Assembly (NCBI GenBank): GCA_038373885.1
Contig: JAWZYV010011911.1
Span: 62,001-126,000, forward strand
Direction: 5' to 3'
DNA length: 64,000 bases
DNA from: Cheiracanthium punctorium
Taxonomy: Eukaryota > Arthropoda > Arachnida > Araneae > Cheiracanthiidae
In this document: in pieces, positions 37,592 through 50,912 of the stretch
How positions within the stretch are numbered: position 1 is the first letter of the stretch
Layout of the letters: every line of letters begins with the position of its first letter
Made by a program: the position numbers and the translations under genes
Notes under the pieces: model-generated
The model's input: only the letters and a program-made list of their open reading frames with translations
The model's database searches: none
What the model was told of the DNA's origin: nothing

Positions 37592-39329
37592 AATTTAAGA
37601 TATTACCTGCGTTCCAATTTATTTGCTACCTAACCTGCACTAATATCCTACTTGGGACGTAGTCGTGTTAATTGATTCCTGAGAAAGCCTGAGTATATTG
37701 GAATGGGGGAGGGGGACAATAGGGCAGAACTGTGGGTTATCAACTTCCACAAGCCCCCAACTCTACTGCAGAATGCATGACTTATCAGGGCTACGGTACT
37801 GCATTGGTGAAATCGGACTTTTTAAATGAGTTTCAGGCTTTTGAAACATGCAAAACTATAGTTTTATGAGCTATTATTTAATCCTTATATTTACCTGTTA
37901 TAAAGGATTCTCGTTAATACGGGTAAAAACATTTTCCTTGACTGTCAGTATAAACGTGGATTGACTGAATTTTATTTCAAAATATGAAGGGACAAAAGCT
38001 AGGTGCATTTTCACAGATACAGTTATTAACTGTTTTATTCTTGACAAACTCCGAAAGTTACAATTATGAGCAAATAATCCCTTCACTAATACTTCATGGG
38101 AATACAACGTCTAAAACAGAAGTCTTATGAATTCTAGTTCTATAGGACTAATCATTAATATCGTATATTTCTCTTGTAATTTCAGAAAATAAAAATCACT
38201 GCATTAATGTAGAAAAATTATTTGAGTAAATAGCAATTAACCTGCAAATGCAGTTTTCTATTCATAATTCCAAACAAGAACTATGTGTTGCCTAATTCAA
38301 AGAAACTTGTACTTGATTGGAAGGGAACACAATTTAGCTTTACATGTGTTTTTCTTTTTAAGTTTTAATTCTTTTTAATTCTGTGTTAATAATAAGCGAG
38401 TGATTTATAAGCAAGAATATAATTATTGTAAAATGGACAACTTTTTTAATAAACGGTGTCCAATTTATTTTGTGTCATTTTAATTACTTTTCTACTCATC
38501 GGAATGCTAAGGATATACGTAACTTTGTGAGGTACAGATGAACAAGAACATTTTGTTATTCATATTTGTTCACTTGAACATGCCTGCACATCTTGATCGT
38601 ATGTTTTGGTTAAGCCTGCATATAAAAAATAAAGAAAATATTCATAATTTCGATGAATATATATATATATATAAAGAACTTCTATGTTACTCGTCCATAT
38701 GTATTACGTTGAGCGATACTTTTAATAGCACTGAATATATCGATGTAAATACCTTTTATAAAAGTACGAGATATTTCCTTTAAACGGAATAGAACTACTT
38801 ATCCGACCTTTTAATATCACAATAAGTAAAAATAAGTTGAGTAGAATATCGCAAGCTTTGAAAAAGAAATTTGACATTTAATTAGACTCTAAATTATAAA
38901 TATTTTATTATTGCTCTATTCTAAAAAAAATAATAATAAATAAATTCACAATGCTCAAATTTTAATTATACTCCATTTTAAAGTGTGGAAATATTAAAAG
39001 TTATCTTCAATATTTTTTAAACTTTGTAAACATTGATTCACGAGAATGACTACAAGAATATTTCAATGTATAACACCATTCCGGTGCTGCTGCAAGACTG
39101 CCAGTATACCGAAAAGGCGAAATATGTTGAGGAACTCTTAAAGTTTTATTAAAATCATACGTTTGAGGTTCTAGTTCACTAGATAAAAGCTAGTAGTGTG
39201 CTTTAAATACAACATTTGATCAAATAAGTTTGACGGATTATATTTTTCGTTTATTCCACGATAAAATTAATCTTAAAATTCGGTAATAAATATTTAAATA
39301 CGTGCAAAGCGTGACGTTTGTCTAAAATT
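37592..39329. other. AT-rich intergenic DNA
   Basis: No gene is recognised; a short (TA)n lies near 38658-38673. Confidence 0.5.
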
Positions 39330-40479
39330 TTGATGCTAATTCAATGGATTTCTACAGGAAAAGAAAAACAAAGTGTTTACACTAATTGTTTATGGTACAT
39401 TTGAGAATAAAAACAGTTCATACATGATCGGATATGTTTTATTTCCTATGTAAACACCACCGCTACATTATAAATATACACATATATGTACTACACTATA
39501 TAACTGAAAGAACCCAAGTAAAATCAGCATCTGCATCTGTGCTAAAAGGCGTTACATGGAACGAGATTTTTAAGCTGAAAATAGGTGAAAGATTTTGGAT
39601 ATGTAAGTACCATTTCTTTTCATCTGGATGAAATGCAAAGTAAAATGAAATTTGAATTCTCTATAGGAAGTTCCGAATAAGAGAAGTGTGAATAGTATTT
39701 TTACAAGCGAAAACAAGTACAAAATTAAAAAATCAAGCATTTATTCTTAAAATTACCATCCCACTTTTTTCCGATACTTTTTGCATCGTTATTGTTTCAG
39801 AAAACGCAAAAACTTTCTTTACGATAAATAATTTTTGAATTTTTTTAACATTTTCACTGTCTAAGGTCAATTGATTTGCATCACTTAAATTTGAATTAAT
39901 TTAAAGCAAATACGTCATTACTAAACAAGTATAAAAATAAGCAAATCAGACACTAATACCCTAAGTCTACGTATGATTCTGAGTGTGATTTGAGGGAAAA
40001 CATTATTCAATATAATCATTTAAAACACTAAAAAAAGTAAGTTCGTAATTATTAGCAGTTATTAGTACTCAAAATATTTATGAACCGAGTTTCCATCATC
40101 ATAACGTAAACTTCAATTCTTCAACCCCGTGATTTATAATTATGGGTACAACACTACACATTTATCGTCCATAAAAGAAAGTTTGAGAATAACTTTCTGA
40201 TAATTTTCGGTGACTGCTATGGTAATCATTCCTTCATTTTCTCAGTCTTTCAGGAAAAAAAGATCGTTTTATACATGCTAGTCGCATAATCACATCGCCT
40301 TACAAAGCGAAATATAAAAATTCTGCACTCAAAATAGAAAATCCATCTGACATTCATGAATGTTTCACTCTAAAACTAAATATTTTAAAATATTTTTTAA
40401 AAATAGAATGCAGCAGAAAGGAGAAATTCACAATACACTATATTTCTAAACTTTTACCTATACCTATTTTACATCTTCG

Positions 40480-40895
40480 GCTTCCCAGGTGGTGCAGTGG
40501 ATAAGAAACATTCGATGACACATTCTGTTGGGGTTCGATGTTAAATTCTGCTTCCCTTTAGGGGATAACGCTGGCCGCCCACTGTGTTCCTCCATAGCAA
40601 AATTGCCAATTAAGGGCGAGATTCAAGTGAAACACAATTCGAAAGTTTTCCGCGTCGGACAAGGGAAACTTCGAAATATATCAATGTTTCTTATTCAACT
40701 GAAACAAAACAATCGTGTGTTAATCACGTGACAGCACTATAGGTTTATTCATTGGAAGCATTCTGGGGACTGAACTGGGAACTGGGGAGTAAAAAACGTT
40801 CAATTTGAACTCGATCGCGCGCGTTTCACTTGAATCTCGCCCTTAAACGGACCTTCGTAACAGCGAGTGCTTAGTGAGCAAGCGTTCGCCCTTAG
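40480..40895 (+). mobile_element. tRNA-derived SINE, interrupted by a MITE
   Basis: GGTGGTGCAGTGGATAAG at 40488-40505 is A-box-like and GGGTTCGATG at 40531-40540 is B-box-like; the head resembles that at 27528. Sequence continues to 40609, is broken by the TTAA-flanked MITE, and resumes at 40847. Confidence 0.5.
40614..40842. mobile_element. TTAA-flanked MITE with perfect 20-bp ends
   Basis: GGGCGAGATTCAAGTGAAAC at the left and its exact complement at the right are each flanked by TTAA (40610-40613 and 40843-40846). The 229-bp element is non-coding. TTAA duplication suggests piggyBac-type mobilisation, although the terminal GGG is not the usual CCC. Identical ends mean a young insertion; it sits inside the older SINE. 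Confidence 0.85.
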
Positions 40896-42486
40896 ATGAA
40901 AAAAAATCATCTTCTTCACACACGTACATAAAAGCACTGCAATCATAAAACAGTTAAAATTTCGTAAAATAGCACACATAAAAGGTACTTATGAAGCTAT
41001 TTAGCTTGATAAATACCGTTCATATGTGCAATATTATACAAAGTTTTATTTATATACTATTATTACTATTTATGTCATGAAATGTTTTAATTACTTTATG
41101 TTCTAAACACCAGTTTCTTTTGATTGATTTTTGTTATCTCAATCATATTTTGAAAGAATGACGATCTTTGTGATTCTACAATGAAGATTTTTGTAATGTT
41201 TTAAGAAATTCAGACATTGTTAGAAACTCATGCATCAAATATTTTCTTACATTAATAATATCTTTATAGTTTTACCTTATTCAGGTTTACTCAGTTCCAA
41301 TATTTTTACTGTGCTGAGGATAAACTGAACCTTATAACTGCCATTTGTAAAATTTTACTTTATTTTATTTATTTATTTTTTAGTGAATATTTTTCTTTTT
41401 TGTACTGTCTATAAACTGAACTGATAACTGGCATATATAATAATTTATTCTTTTTAAATCCTAAAGCTTTCACTTTTTTATGATACATAGTTTATTAGAA
41501 TAAGGTCATGTAGTATAGGCCAATTAAACATCTGTATTTTAAAATAATTTTTCCCATTTTTAAAATAATTTGGAACCCGTTTTCTATGATAAAATTACGA
41601 ATCTTTTTTATAATCTCTTCGCATTCATTGCATTTCTATATAATTTAGCAAGTGGAAAGCTATATAGGACATGATGAAAGTGCACAGTCGGAAAGTTGCT
41701 TTCGGTTATACAAGCAACTTTTAACTATCACGCAGAGTTATTTTTCAGAAAATTATAAAATACAGAATTATAGCTATTGAATAAAGTGATATGTTATTTA
41801 ATTATTCATATAATTATAAAAATCCCTCTAAAATAATGTGCTGCCTATTCGCATGAATACAAACTTTTTGCTTTAATTATTCGTTAAAGAATAGACGTTA
41901 GTTTACAATGCATTGTCAAAATTGTATTTTAACAGTCGAATGAATTGCATAAAATAATGCACAAAATATTTCTTCAAATGTAGTGTTGAAGTTAAAATCA
42001 TACATATATATATTTTTTCCCTTAACTTGCAGATTTCTAAAATGATGTGTTCCATAAATTTCAAGAAAAGGATTTAGTACGAACAAGAAGTCTCTAAGAT
42101 GATACCATTTTAAAGATCTTATCATTTTGCGAAGAAATTTTGAAAGAATCAAACCACCTGGTGTCCAGTGGGAATAACTTCTTCCTTTTTGTCCTTTTGT
42201 ATGTTTCTTTCTGAAAACCATTAAAGATTTTTACTTTCTGAACTTCAAAAGTTTCATTCTACATTGCTTCAATTGAAATGTGAGAAGGCGTTTTACTACC
42301 TGTGTTGTAGGTTTATGCAGATCCATAAAAAAGAGAGTAATCTATATAAACAATATACAAGATATTCCAAGAACACTTTCCCAAGCTTTCATTCCTTAAA
42401 TATTGATCATAGACAAAAAATATATAACGTAAGAATAAATTTACTTAAATAAGGTATTGAACTTTAAGGCATCGATTAAAAACATA

Positions 42487-42660
42487 AAATTTAAATTTTT
42501 ATACGGTCTCCTTAAAAAATTCCAGTTAGTAAAATGTGTCCAAAAATATACATTGATTGTATGATCTCTGAAGTTTCAGATTTTAGAATTCGTTTTCAGA
42601 AAAAGATAAGAAGATTGTTTAAGCCATGTTTGTAAAGGTCTCATAATACCAATTGAAACT
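42487..42660. mobile_element. Fragment of the 20.7-kb palindromic MITE family
   Basis: It shares the block 'TTTAAATTTTTATACGGTC ... AGTTAGTAAAATGTGTCC' with 20867-20930 of the MITE at 20705. No ends are preserved. Confidence 0.45.
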
Positions 42661-43133
42661 AAGTATTGAGTACAGGGAGCTCATAAAATAAAACAATATA
42701 CGGTCCTCTAGTCACCAATTCTTTTCAACTAATCGAGCTGATATTGCATATATAAATTATTCAGAGTTACACATTCGATATTGGAATTTATTAAATCAAT
42801 AGAGCTCTCGTGGTTTCGGTACAGTGAAAAAATTTCGAAAATTTATTATCGAAAATCCCCACATTCATCCTGCGAAAGTTCATCACCGCATCGAGAAACC
42901 ATTAACGTCGTTAGAACGATACACGTATGACAGACAGTGTTGACATAAAACATTTCCAAAGAAGAGTATTAAAACGAACCAATGAGCACCCAAGTGATGA
43001 GAAAGAAATTGTTTTTAATGAAATAAAATATTTCAAGTGTCCTAATGCTAGTTTGAGATTTCTGTTGTGTTTTTCAGTGAAACAATGCGAACTGGGTCAG
43101 TGCACTTTCATTTCTGACTTTGGTCTTTTACAG

Positions 43134-43229
43134 TGGTTTTATCTGCAAATGTTTTACGTCAACTTCCGTGATCGTTCCAATGCTCATTTCTTATTTTTTA
43201 ACGCATTGGTAGACTTCCACAGAGACAAA
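43134..43229 (+). CDS. Candidate internal exon (weak)
   Basis: A 96-bp stretch, exactly 32 open codons, lies between a pyrimidine-rich acceptor (GGTCTTTTACAG) and a strong donor (GTGAGT). It sits within a 124-codon open frame (42927-43301), which is long for DNA this AT-rich. The peptide is aromatic-rich (WFYLQMFYVNFRDRSN...) and resembles no family I can name. A second acceptor-like site (GTGTTTTTCAG) lies at 43067-43077. There is no other exon to confirm it. Confidence 0.2.
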
Positions 43230-43301
43230 GTGAGTGTTGCCATTGGAAATTTTAATTCATTTCAAATTTATCTCATCTATATACTTACTTTAAAAGTATG
43301 A

Positions 43302-44889
43302 GTAACTATATATTAACTGTTAGATTATGAACGAACAATAAAAGCCTTCAATCTATACAGTAGTGACGACATCCAATCTCTAAAAGTACAAAAATGGTGT
43401 CCTCCTAATCAGATTTTATTACTAAGTATTCAATATTCTCTAAGTCAGTATGTCAGCTTCAACGTTGTTGTTTTTAAATAAATCAATGCTACCAACTATA
43501 TTCTCTGAAATTATCGAGTCTATCGCAAAACATCGTATGGCGGCCAATTGCGCGAATTTTTTTTCTTTCATACCATGTTTCTCGCATGATACTAAAATGC
43601 ATCATCGTAATTAAAAATTGTTATTATTTAAAAGAAAAAAATCCAACTTGATTTGTAGCCATCTTAGCGCTTTATTGCACTTCCATTTGACGGCTCTACA
43701 TCTTGCAATAATTAAATTATACATATATGATTAACGGTGTTATTCGAAAAAATCATGCGATTTTGGTACATAATTACAAATAAACTAATTATGCCAGGCA
43801 CTTCAAAATTTTGAAACTGTCTCTTTACAAGCTGTATTACATACTGCGAAGACAGGCCAATCTGTATCAGTTTCAAAACTTTTAGAAAAAATTCTTTAAA
43901 ATCTTAAATTTTCGCAAGGCGTGTCACTCTTCGAAAAATCTTGCAGCTCAGATCTATGTTTAAGAATTTTTTCTGAAAATTTCACAAAAGCCACAGCGTT
44001 TTCGCTTATCGCAGTGTGTAAAACAGCTTATGAAGAACCATCTGGAATTTTTTGGAGACCATGGTGCTGTTAGTTTATTTCAATTTGTGTACCAAGACTA
44101 AAAACAGAGTTCTTTTTTTTCGAAGAACAGCCTTAAACTAATGATAGTACACACTGTTATAATGGAAATTATTGATCTATTGTCTTGCAAAATGTACATG
44201 CAGAGCTTACTTACTTTACTATTTATCCTACTTAAGTACGAAGGTTTGTGTTTATTTTATTTATATAAGTATTATTTGAAAATATACTTGAAACGAATAT
44301 TCTTGAACGAATTTGTATTTGCGCTAGGAATATCTTTACTTTTCCCAAGATGCCGATATAGTTTTTTTTAGTGCCATTACCAACTTAATGGCTATAAATT
44401 ACATGGGAGTCCCAGCGAAAATCATTTACTAACAAGGGCAAACAAAAAATATCGTTGTTTCTTTTCTAATGAAAATACTTCAATGAATGTTATCATGAAG
44501 TGAACTTTAATGTAACTTCAGATTAAATTAGACTAATTGCTCCACTTTAGTATTCCCCAGAATATTTAGTGATAAGTGCTTATTTAACTTTCAAGTACTT
44601 ACTGTGTTTAATCACAGAAATACTTTACATCCAACTATGTAGTTTTTAATTGAAAGTAAATACATTTGAGATTTGTTTCTCCTAGAAGATTACGAGGTTT
44701 TCCAAAAACTTATAATAATAATATTATAATTACTTATAGTAATAATATTAGCGTGTATTAGGCATAAAAAATTATCATGTCCAGGAACGTTTTTTTGCAC
44801 TAAAGTACTATTAATTTCAATCCTCAGAATCTGTAGGCAATCGTATTTTCTGTCACTTTTCATGATGTACAGATGTCTCAAAATTTCGT
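43302..44889. other. AT-rich intergenic DNA
   Basis: No feature supported; frames at 44141-44371 and 44690-44881 (minus) have no motif. Confidence 0.5.
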
Positions 44890-45455
44890 TGCCAAACTTA
44901 AGATGCTGGTCTGTCAGATATTGATAAATAAGATTTATATAGGATTTTGCATCTGGAAGTGTAAACGGCGACCGCTAGAGAGCGAGTTTCAGGGACTTAT
45001 GGAAGCGTGTTCATTTAAGCTTTGATCGTTGCCGGAGATGGTTGAATCGGTTTTGTAACCTAGGAACTCAGACGTGGCCTATATGCATTACACGTATGGT
45101 GTCGCGGATGAAAAGTGACTTTAATAAATAAGTTGTATAATAAAAGCCACACCTTTTTTTCACATCGTTTCTCACTCCCATCTACGTCTGTGAAAATTGC
45201 GTTCAAGGTACATCCATACCGCCGCTCATTTCTTTCCTTCGGCATTTCATTTCTCAAACACGTAAAGAATACCGACCAATTCTGAGTTTTTTAACCGATT
45301 CATCCAATTCCGGGAGCGTCCCTGGCTAAAACGATCGTGCTTCCGCAGGCCTGCGAACAATGCCCCCTAGCGGTTGCCGGTTGCATTTCAGAGGACAACT
45401 TCCTGCGTAAGTCTTGTTTGCCCTGGAATGACAGACCAGCTTGTTAAGTTTGGCA
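44890..45455. mobile_element. Foldback MITE, TGCCAAACTTAA ends
   Basis: The left arm TGCCAAACTTAAGATGCTGG pairs with the right arm CAGCTTGTTAAGTTTGGCA. Inverted homology runs over about 190 bp per side, including GGTCTGTCA, GGCGACCGCTAG versus CTAGCGGTTGCC, and GAATCGGTT versus AACCGATTC. It is GC-richer than its surroundings and non-coding (566 bp). No clear target duplication. Confidence 0.75.
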
Positions 45456-46287
45456 GCGACCATTCGCGACATAATATAGTAATAATCCTAAAGAAAGAAA
45501 CATCTGAAATCATATAAGAAGTTCGCATGTATTATTATGACACACTTTCAAGACAATTTAATTAAAAAGAAAAATACGGCTGGTTTATGGGCATCGTACA
45601 CTTTTAAAACATGGTATTTTAGTACGTATTTAAATTCGGACAATATTTAAGTTTATTTTATGTGAGATAGAGCGTTTCTGTAGAATTTTTCAAAAAACTA
45701 CTTGCAGTCTTAAAAAAAATGAACCAGATATTTAGTCACATATATCACAAACATTCGTCTTTGAGAATTAAACTAATCCTCTTGGAATTAAACTCTCGAA
45801 ATTGATATACTTACGACTACACTATACAACACCCAGAAATGACCTTCAGTTTTGCTATTCAAATCAATTAAGAGCTAAAGCAAAGCACGCATATGCGAAA
45901 GAGCTCAAAATATTTCACTTTCAGCAAAAATGTTAGTTATTTTTCTTTATTTTTTTACAGTTAAAGAAGCATGCACGTTAAACTGCATTTCTATTGCTAT
46001 ATGCATACTCAATTAATGCGATTCAAATATCCTAGAATGGAACCTCGACAGATGTGTATACTATTTTCTTAATGGAGAAAGAAATTCTTGAATATTACAT
46101 CTTAGGATGTTATGAAATGTGCTATCTCAGAACGGCAGAATACTTGCATGGTTTAAAAAGCATGATGGATTGGTTAGTTTAATGATAAGTAGTGTTAAAT
46201 TAATGAAAAAAATAAAACTCTTGCTATTCGCAATGCTAAATAATAAGACCAATACCTTAAATTACCCTTTTTTTCGTATGATTAATT

Positions 46288-46462
46288 GGTACTTACGTTT
46301 TATCCCGGCGGTCAATCCCGCGAAACTATTTTTTTTACGTTAAATGAGTTACCAAACTGTTGCCAATCGTATTCAAAACCATTAATAATTCCATATGCCC
46401 GGCATTTCTCTTGGATAAAAATCGCTCGTCTTGGCGGACCGCCGGGATAATACGTAAGTACC
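46288..46462. mobile_element. Short MITE with GGTACTTACG ends
   Basis: GGTACTTACGTTTTATCCCG at the left and CGGGATAATACGTAAGTACC at the right form near-perfect inverted ends of about 28 bp, extending to CGGCGGTC/GACCGCCG. The 175-bp element has an AT-rich centre and no coding capacity. Confidence 0.8.
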
Positions 46463-49400
46463 GATTTTATGTGTCAATTTAAATGTTAAAGAATTACAAT
46501 AAAGTTTCCTATCTTTATTGTAATTGTGTTAAGTCTCACCTATGAGACTTAATAGGTGATTCAAAGTATACCTATGCGCTATTAGAAATTCTATAAGAAA
46601 TTCAGTTGTCTTGGCCAAAGGATTTCAGTGGTTACACTCTGGCTGAAAAGAGGTATTTTTCTAAAATGTTGAACACGGGAGATATTTTTAATTACCTCTT
46701 GTAAAATATCTATATAACAAATAGCTGGTTCATGAAGCGTAAGTATACGCTAATTGTAGGCAATATAATTTTAACAATACCGATGTCTAAAAATCGATAG
46801 GAAAACGATTTATTGATAAATAAAGTTCAAAGGATTACCAGATTCTGATATAGATAACACAAATTTTGGTAATATTATTAAAGTTGTCAAGAAACATTTC
46901 TCTTTTTCATTTGAATAGAAAAACACAAGCACTAGAGGTTAAAATATGGGTTGAAAAGTTACATTGAAAATATTTATTAATTACACATAAAATTATACAA
47001 AATGTTAAGTACGGGGGTTAAAAATTGAAAGATGGTTGTTACCGATAGGAACTCACGGAAATATCTTCAAAAGGTTGATGGCGATTATTCAAAATTATGA
47101 AGTAAATCGAAAATGCATCTTTACGTGACAATAAAGGGTGAAAATATTCATTGTATGATGATATTTGTAGAAACATTCAAAACTTAATAAATTTTACTGG
47201 GAAACAGAAATGTAAATTAATTCAAAAATTATAGTGCTTAGTGCACATTAATGATGCCTGAGGTTTTTTCCTAATCATTCAAGATTAAGCATACTTTTAT
47301 TAATATGATTTTTTAAGCAAATACAAGAAAATCATAAATTTATGTGAAGAAATTTCAATTTAACAGTAAATACATTTTAAGCAGAAAAGTAAGAAACCCT
47401 CTGAAGTTCTTAGGTAAATGAACAAATGCCAAATTTTACCTTTTTTTCAAATGACAGATTGATTGTACAGATTAATACAATATTACCTTTAAAAATTAAA
47501 TAATTTAAGAACAAAACATGCAATGCAACATGATATTTATAAAACGCTAAGTCGTGTTTCCGCATGCTTTACTGGTTTCATAATGCGATATAAATTAGAA
47601 AACCCTGTCAACCCAAAACTATGTCATGCAAGTTTTGCAGGAATTTATGGTATGTCTGCTCCTGAATAGGAAGGAAAAAAAGAGTTTCTCAGAAATACGG
47701 AAATTTAAACTAAACGTAAAAAAGTATGACACAAACATGGTTCTTTTTCTTGCGTACTAGAGTTGTTTATTAAATTTATGAAAAAAATAGCAGAATTCGT
47801 TGACTGATTTAAAAAATATAAACAAGAACTTCAAGAAAAGAAATATTTAAAAGTTACAAATACATATATATATATTTCGAAAACTATTTGCGATATTTCC
47901 TCATTTTATATCATTTTTTTATGTTTGTGTATGAACAACTTAAATCACATTAATCATATTTTGATTTATTTTAATTATTTGGGTGTTTCTTCAAACTTAG
48001 TTCTAATTCTGTGTATAAAAACTGATACAGTTTCGCATTCTGCTTTGTTTTTGCTTTTGTTTCTTTTACCCATCTTATATTACTTTTCTTTACATTTCTT
48101 GTTTTGTTTTAATTGATTCAGAACATAATATTTGTTAAATTTAATGAACAAAACTTTCATTAAACCATATTTATTATCTCGTAAAATATGTCACTTAATG
48201 GACGCCTCTCAGTAAGACATTAACACGAACATAAAAAAAAATTCTTACATGCATTTATATCGTAAATTTTTTCATTATATTTATAACTCTGTATCTGCTA
48301 AATTGCTACTGAAATAAATATTTATATTTCTCATGCTTACGCACTGTTTAAGAAAGTCCTTCTTGGCATATGACATACAATGCAAGCTAAATTGCTTATC
48401 TAAATGTGACTATTTTATGCATGGCTGCTCTATCTTTTTCCGACATAATATCTAAGATTTCCATGAAAAGTTTTAATATGCAATTACAGTATATGAAGCT
48501 TTTACTTTTCCTGTTTTTATCTCTACGGATTCTTACAAATTCTTCTTCATTAATAAATATTCACTCATTGTCATTATATGTTCATAACTTATTCCTAAAC
48601 TAAATAATATCTTCTGCCACATCAAAAATGCTTACACTTGGAAGCTTTAAGCTAAAATGCAATGAATTATTAAGGGGAAAGGAATTCCGCCATTAAAACT
48701 TCCCCGCTACCATATCCTTTCTCCCTTTTTCTCTGGTTTCTGTTCCAACTGCATGAAACGTTTTATATACTTTATTTTGGTCCAATATATTTGCGCAACA
48801 AATCAGTAAGGTATAAAAAATATCATGCATTAGGATCAAAGATGACTAATTTATCAGCAGTGGCTTTATTGGGTTATAGACAAGTGAACGATAAAGAATT
48901 CTCTAGTCACGTTCAATCAGTTAATCTGTGATAAAGCAGATGTTGGTTTGATAAAGAAAATAACGTTGAGTATATATTGAAGAACGAGTAACATAAAAAG
49001 GAGAGCTCGTGTTAGTATAATATAGTCTGTTGTTGTTTCAACAGAAAAACCTTGAGAATAGTCTATATTACAGAAGATTATTATCGCAGAATTTTCTTTA
49101 GACAGAAATAGAAAAACTGAAACAGAAAAAATGAAATTTTAAGTCATGTGGCATTTTATGTAATGTCTACTTATTGTAAAAGAAGATTGTTTGTCTGTCT
49201 GTCTGTTTGTAGGTGGCGTTTTAGACAAAAGGCTACACGTAGAATTACCAAATTTGGTATGCAAGAAGTTCTAAACTTAAAGTTATGTACGTCGAGGTGA
49301 TTTCTTTCAAAATTCGAATAATTTTTATTTTATAATTATATTCAATTTTTAGCTTTTTCTCTCACATTGAGTAACAACAGCGGAGTTAATTTATCTGGGT

Positions 49401-49589
49401 TGATTATGAGTGGACAGAATTCGATGACTTGGCAATTTTCAGAGAAATTCGTCCACTCATAAGCATAATGAAACAAAGGAGTAGCGAACACTCCCCCCTT
49501 GACGCAAAAAGCAAACTTTTCTTTAGTGTTTCAAGTTAGTAACCAAGATCAAAATATGTCATTTTCTATATAAACCTAAAAAAAAAGAG
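46463..49589. other. AT-rich intergenic DNA
   Basis: A TCTG tetranucleotide run lies near 49188-49207. No gene, RNA or element was recognised in the rest. Confidence 0.5.
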
Positions 49590-50090
49590 GTTTATCTGAA
49601 TTTTTGAATGCGAATCCAACAGGAAACTGCACATTTCTTACACTATTTCTTCATTGTAATTTTTTAGATCAAAGCATTTCATATATGATTTCATCTATTC
49701 TTCACACATACCCCATCTCTACAATTTTGGTACACACATTCCATGTACTGCGATGTGACTGAAGCAGCACGACTAAAAATAGCATCTTCATCTGTGTAAA
49801 AAGGCGTTCCAGGTGATGAGATTTTTGTAAAGCTGAAAATATATGAAAGGTCTTGGAAATGCAAGTACCACGTCTTTCTATCTGAAAGAACTGTGAAATA
49901 AAATTCAATTTAAATTCCCAATAAGATGTTTCGAATAAGAAATATGTGAAGGGTAATTTTGCGAGAGGAAAGGAGTAGCAAAATAGGGAAGTTAGGGAGA
50001 TTTATTCTAAAACTTATACAATACAGTCCATTATGTTCGGTACTTTTTGTACAACCATTTTTAGAGAAGATATAAAAAGATATAAGTACT
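49590..50090 (+). repeat. Segmental duplication, copy 2 (left part)
   Basis: Homologous to about 39330-39830 in the same orientation, ending where the retrotransposon LTR begins. The continuation is at 60530. Confidence 0.7.
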
Positions 50091-50890
50091 TGTTGTTGCA
50101 TCAAAATCGGCCAATTAGAACCGGAGATATGGAGGTTTCGGTTTGCCATTGTTTTTCAATGGGGGTTCTAGAAAACTCGAGAAATATTAGTCCTAGAGCT
50201 TAGATCTCTTCACATTTGGGGACTTATTTTTGGCGCTAAATTTGGCGATATTTCGCCAAAAGTCGGCAAGCTTGGAGACTTTTGGCGAAGTTTTTTTTCC
50301 TGCATTAAAACGCATAATAACCTAACATTTCTCTTCTATGACGTAATCAAAATTCACGCTTTATGTAGAACCCTCGAGAAATTGACTCTTCTGGAAACCT
50401 CTTGTACCTCTTACGTCGGCTATTTATAGAAGCGTGCGTCGCCCCGAGGGTTCAGTGCGAGTTGAACGCCCAATGTGTGAAGAGCTCTCAGTACGCTTGT
50501 TTTGTGTGAATTGATAGTGCTATAGAAGCTGTGTTTTAGCTTGCTTTGTGAAGCTGTTTTTAAAGTGCTGTGTGTAAATTCTTCATTGCTGTGTCTTAAG
50601 GGATTGTGTACTATATCCCTTGAATATTTCCACGGAATTTTTGCCTGTGAAAGTGACTTATTTTGTGTGAGAAATACAGCATTTGTCAGAGCTTCTGATC
50701 CAAGTGGATTGTTAAAAGCACGTTACTGCTAGATTGTGCTTGTGAATTGTGTACAGCTGATTGTTCTACGAAGTTCTAGTAGCAATAATGTTTGTGTTCC
50801 ATCCTGACAAGTGACTTTTTACTTAAACTTTTTACACCAACAGGACTTTAGAACGACGAACCCCAGGAGTAGCAGAGTAATTCCGCAACA
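50091..50890 (+). mobile_element. 5' LTR, truncated
   Basis: Homology to the 3' LTR starts at TGTTGCATCAAAAT and ends at CCGCAACA. The first ~90 bp of the LTR (TGTTACGAATTTTC onward) are absent, and about 30 bp next to the GCCAA palindrome are missing (near 50288). The TATA-like TATTTATA is at 50421-50428 and an initiator-like TCAGT at 50452. The polyadenylation hexamer is changed to AATAAT near 50785. Confidence 0.9.
50421..50456 (+). promoter_or_regulatory. LTR core promoter
   Basis: TATTTATA followed about 30 bp later by TTCAGTGCG, an arthropod-type initiator (TCAGT). The same pair is at 58653-58688 in the 3' LTR. This marks the likely U3/R boundary. Confidence 0.6.
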
Positions 50891-50892
50891 TT

Positions 50893-50912
50893 TGGTGTCA
50901 AAATCGGGGTTC
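50893..50912 (+). promoter_or_regulatory. Primer-binding site, tRNA-Leu-like
   Basis: TGGTGTCA begins 2 nt after the LTR end. Its complement ends TGACACCA, as the acceptor ends of many animal tRNA-Leu do. The next bases (AAATCGGGGTTC) agree with a T-arm only approximately. Confidence 0.6.

Larger units (their letters stand above)
39330..42345 (+). repeat. Segmental duplication, copy 1
   Basis: This segment aligns in the same orientation and order with 49590-50085 plus 60530-61850. Matching blocks include ATGCAAGTACC/ATGTAAGTACC (39600 and 49859), GCATCTTCATCTGTGTAAAA/GCATCTGCATCTGTGCTAAA (39526 and 49783), AATAACGTAAAC/ATAACGTAAAC (40103 and 60676), ATTCATGAATGT (40351 and 60928) and GAAATGTGAGAA (42276 and 61773). 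Divergence and indels are considerable, so the duplication is old. Copy 1 has gained a SINE with a nested MITE. No recognisable gene lies in either copy, although the minus-strand frame 41916-42221 spans one well-matched block. Confidence 0.75.

Noticed and set aside
50541..50732. 63-codon frame present in both LTRs (also 58773-58964)
   Set aside because: It is repeated because the LTR is repeated; it lies in R/U5 and has no known product in this group.
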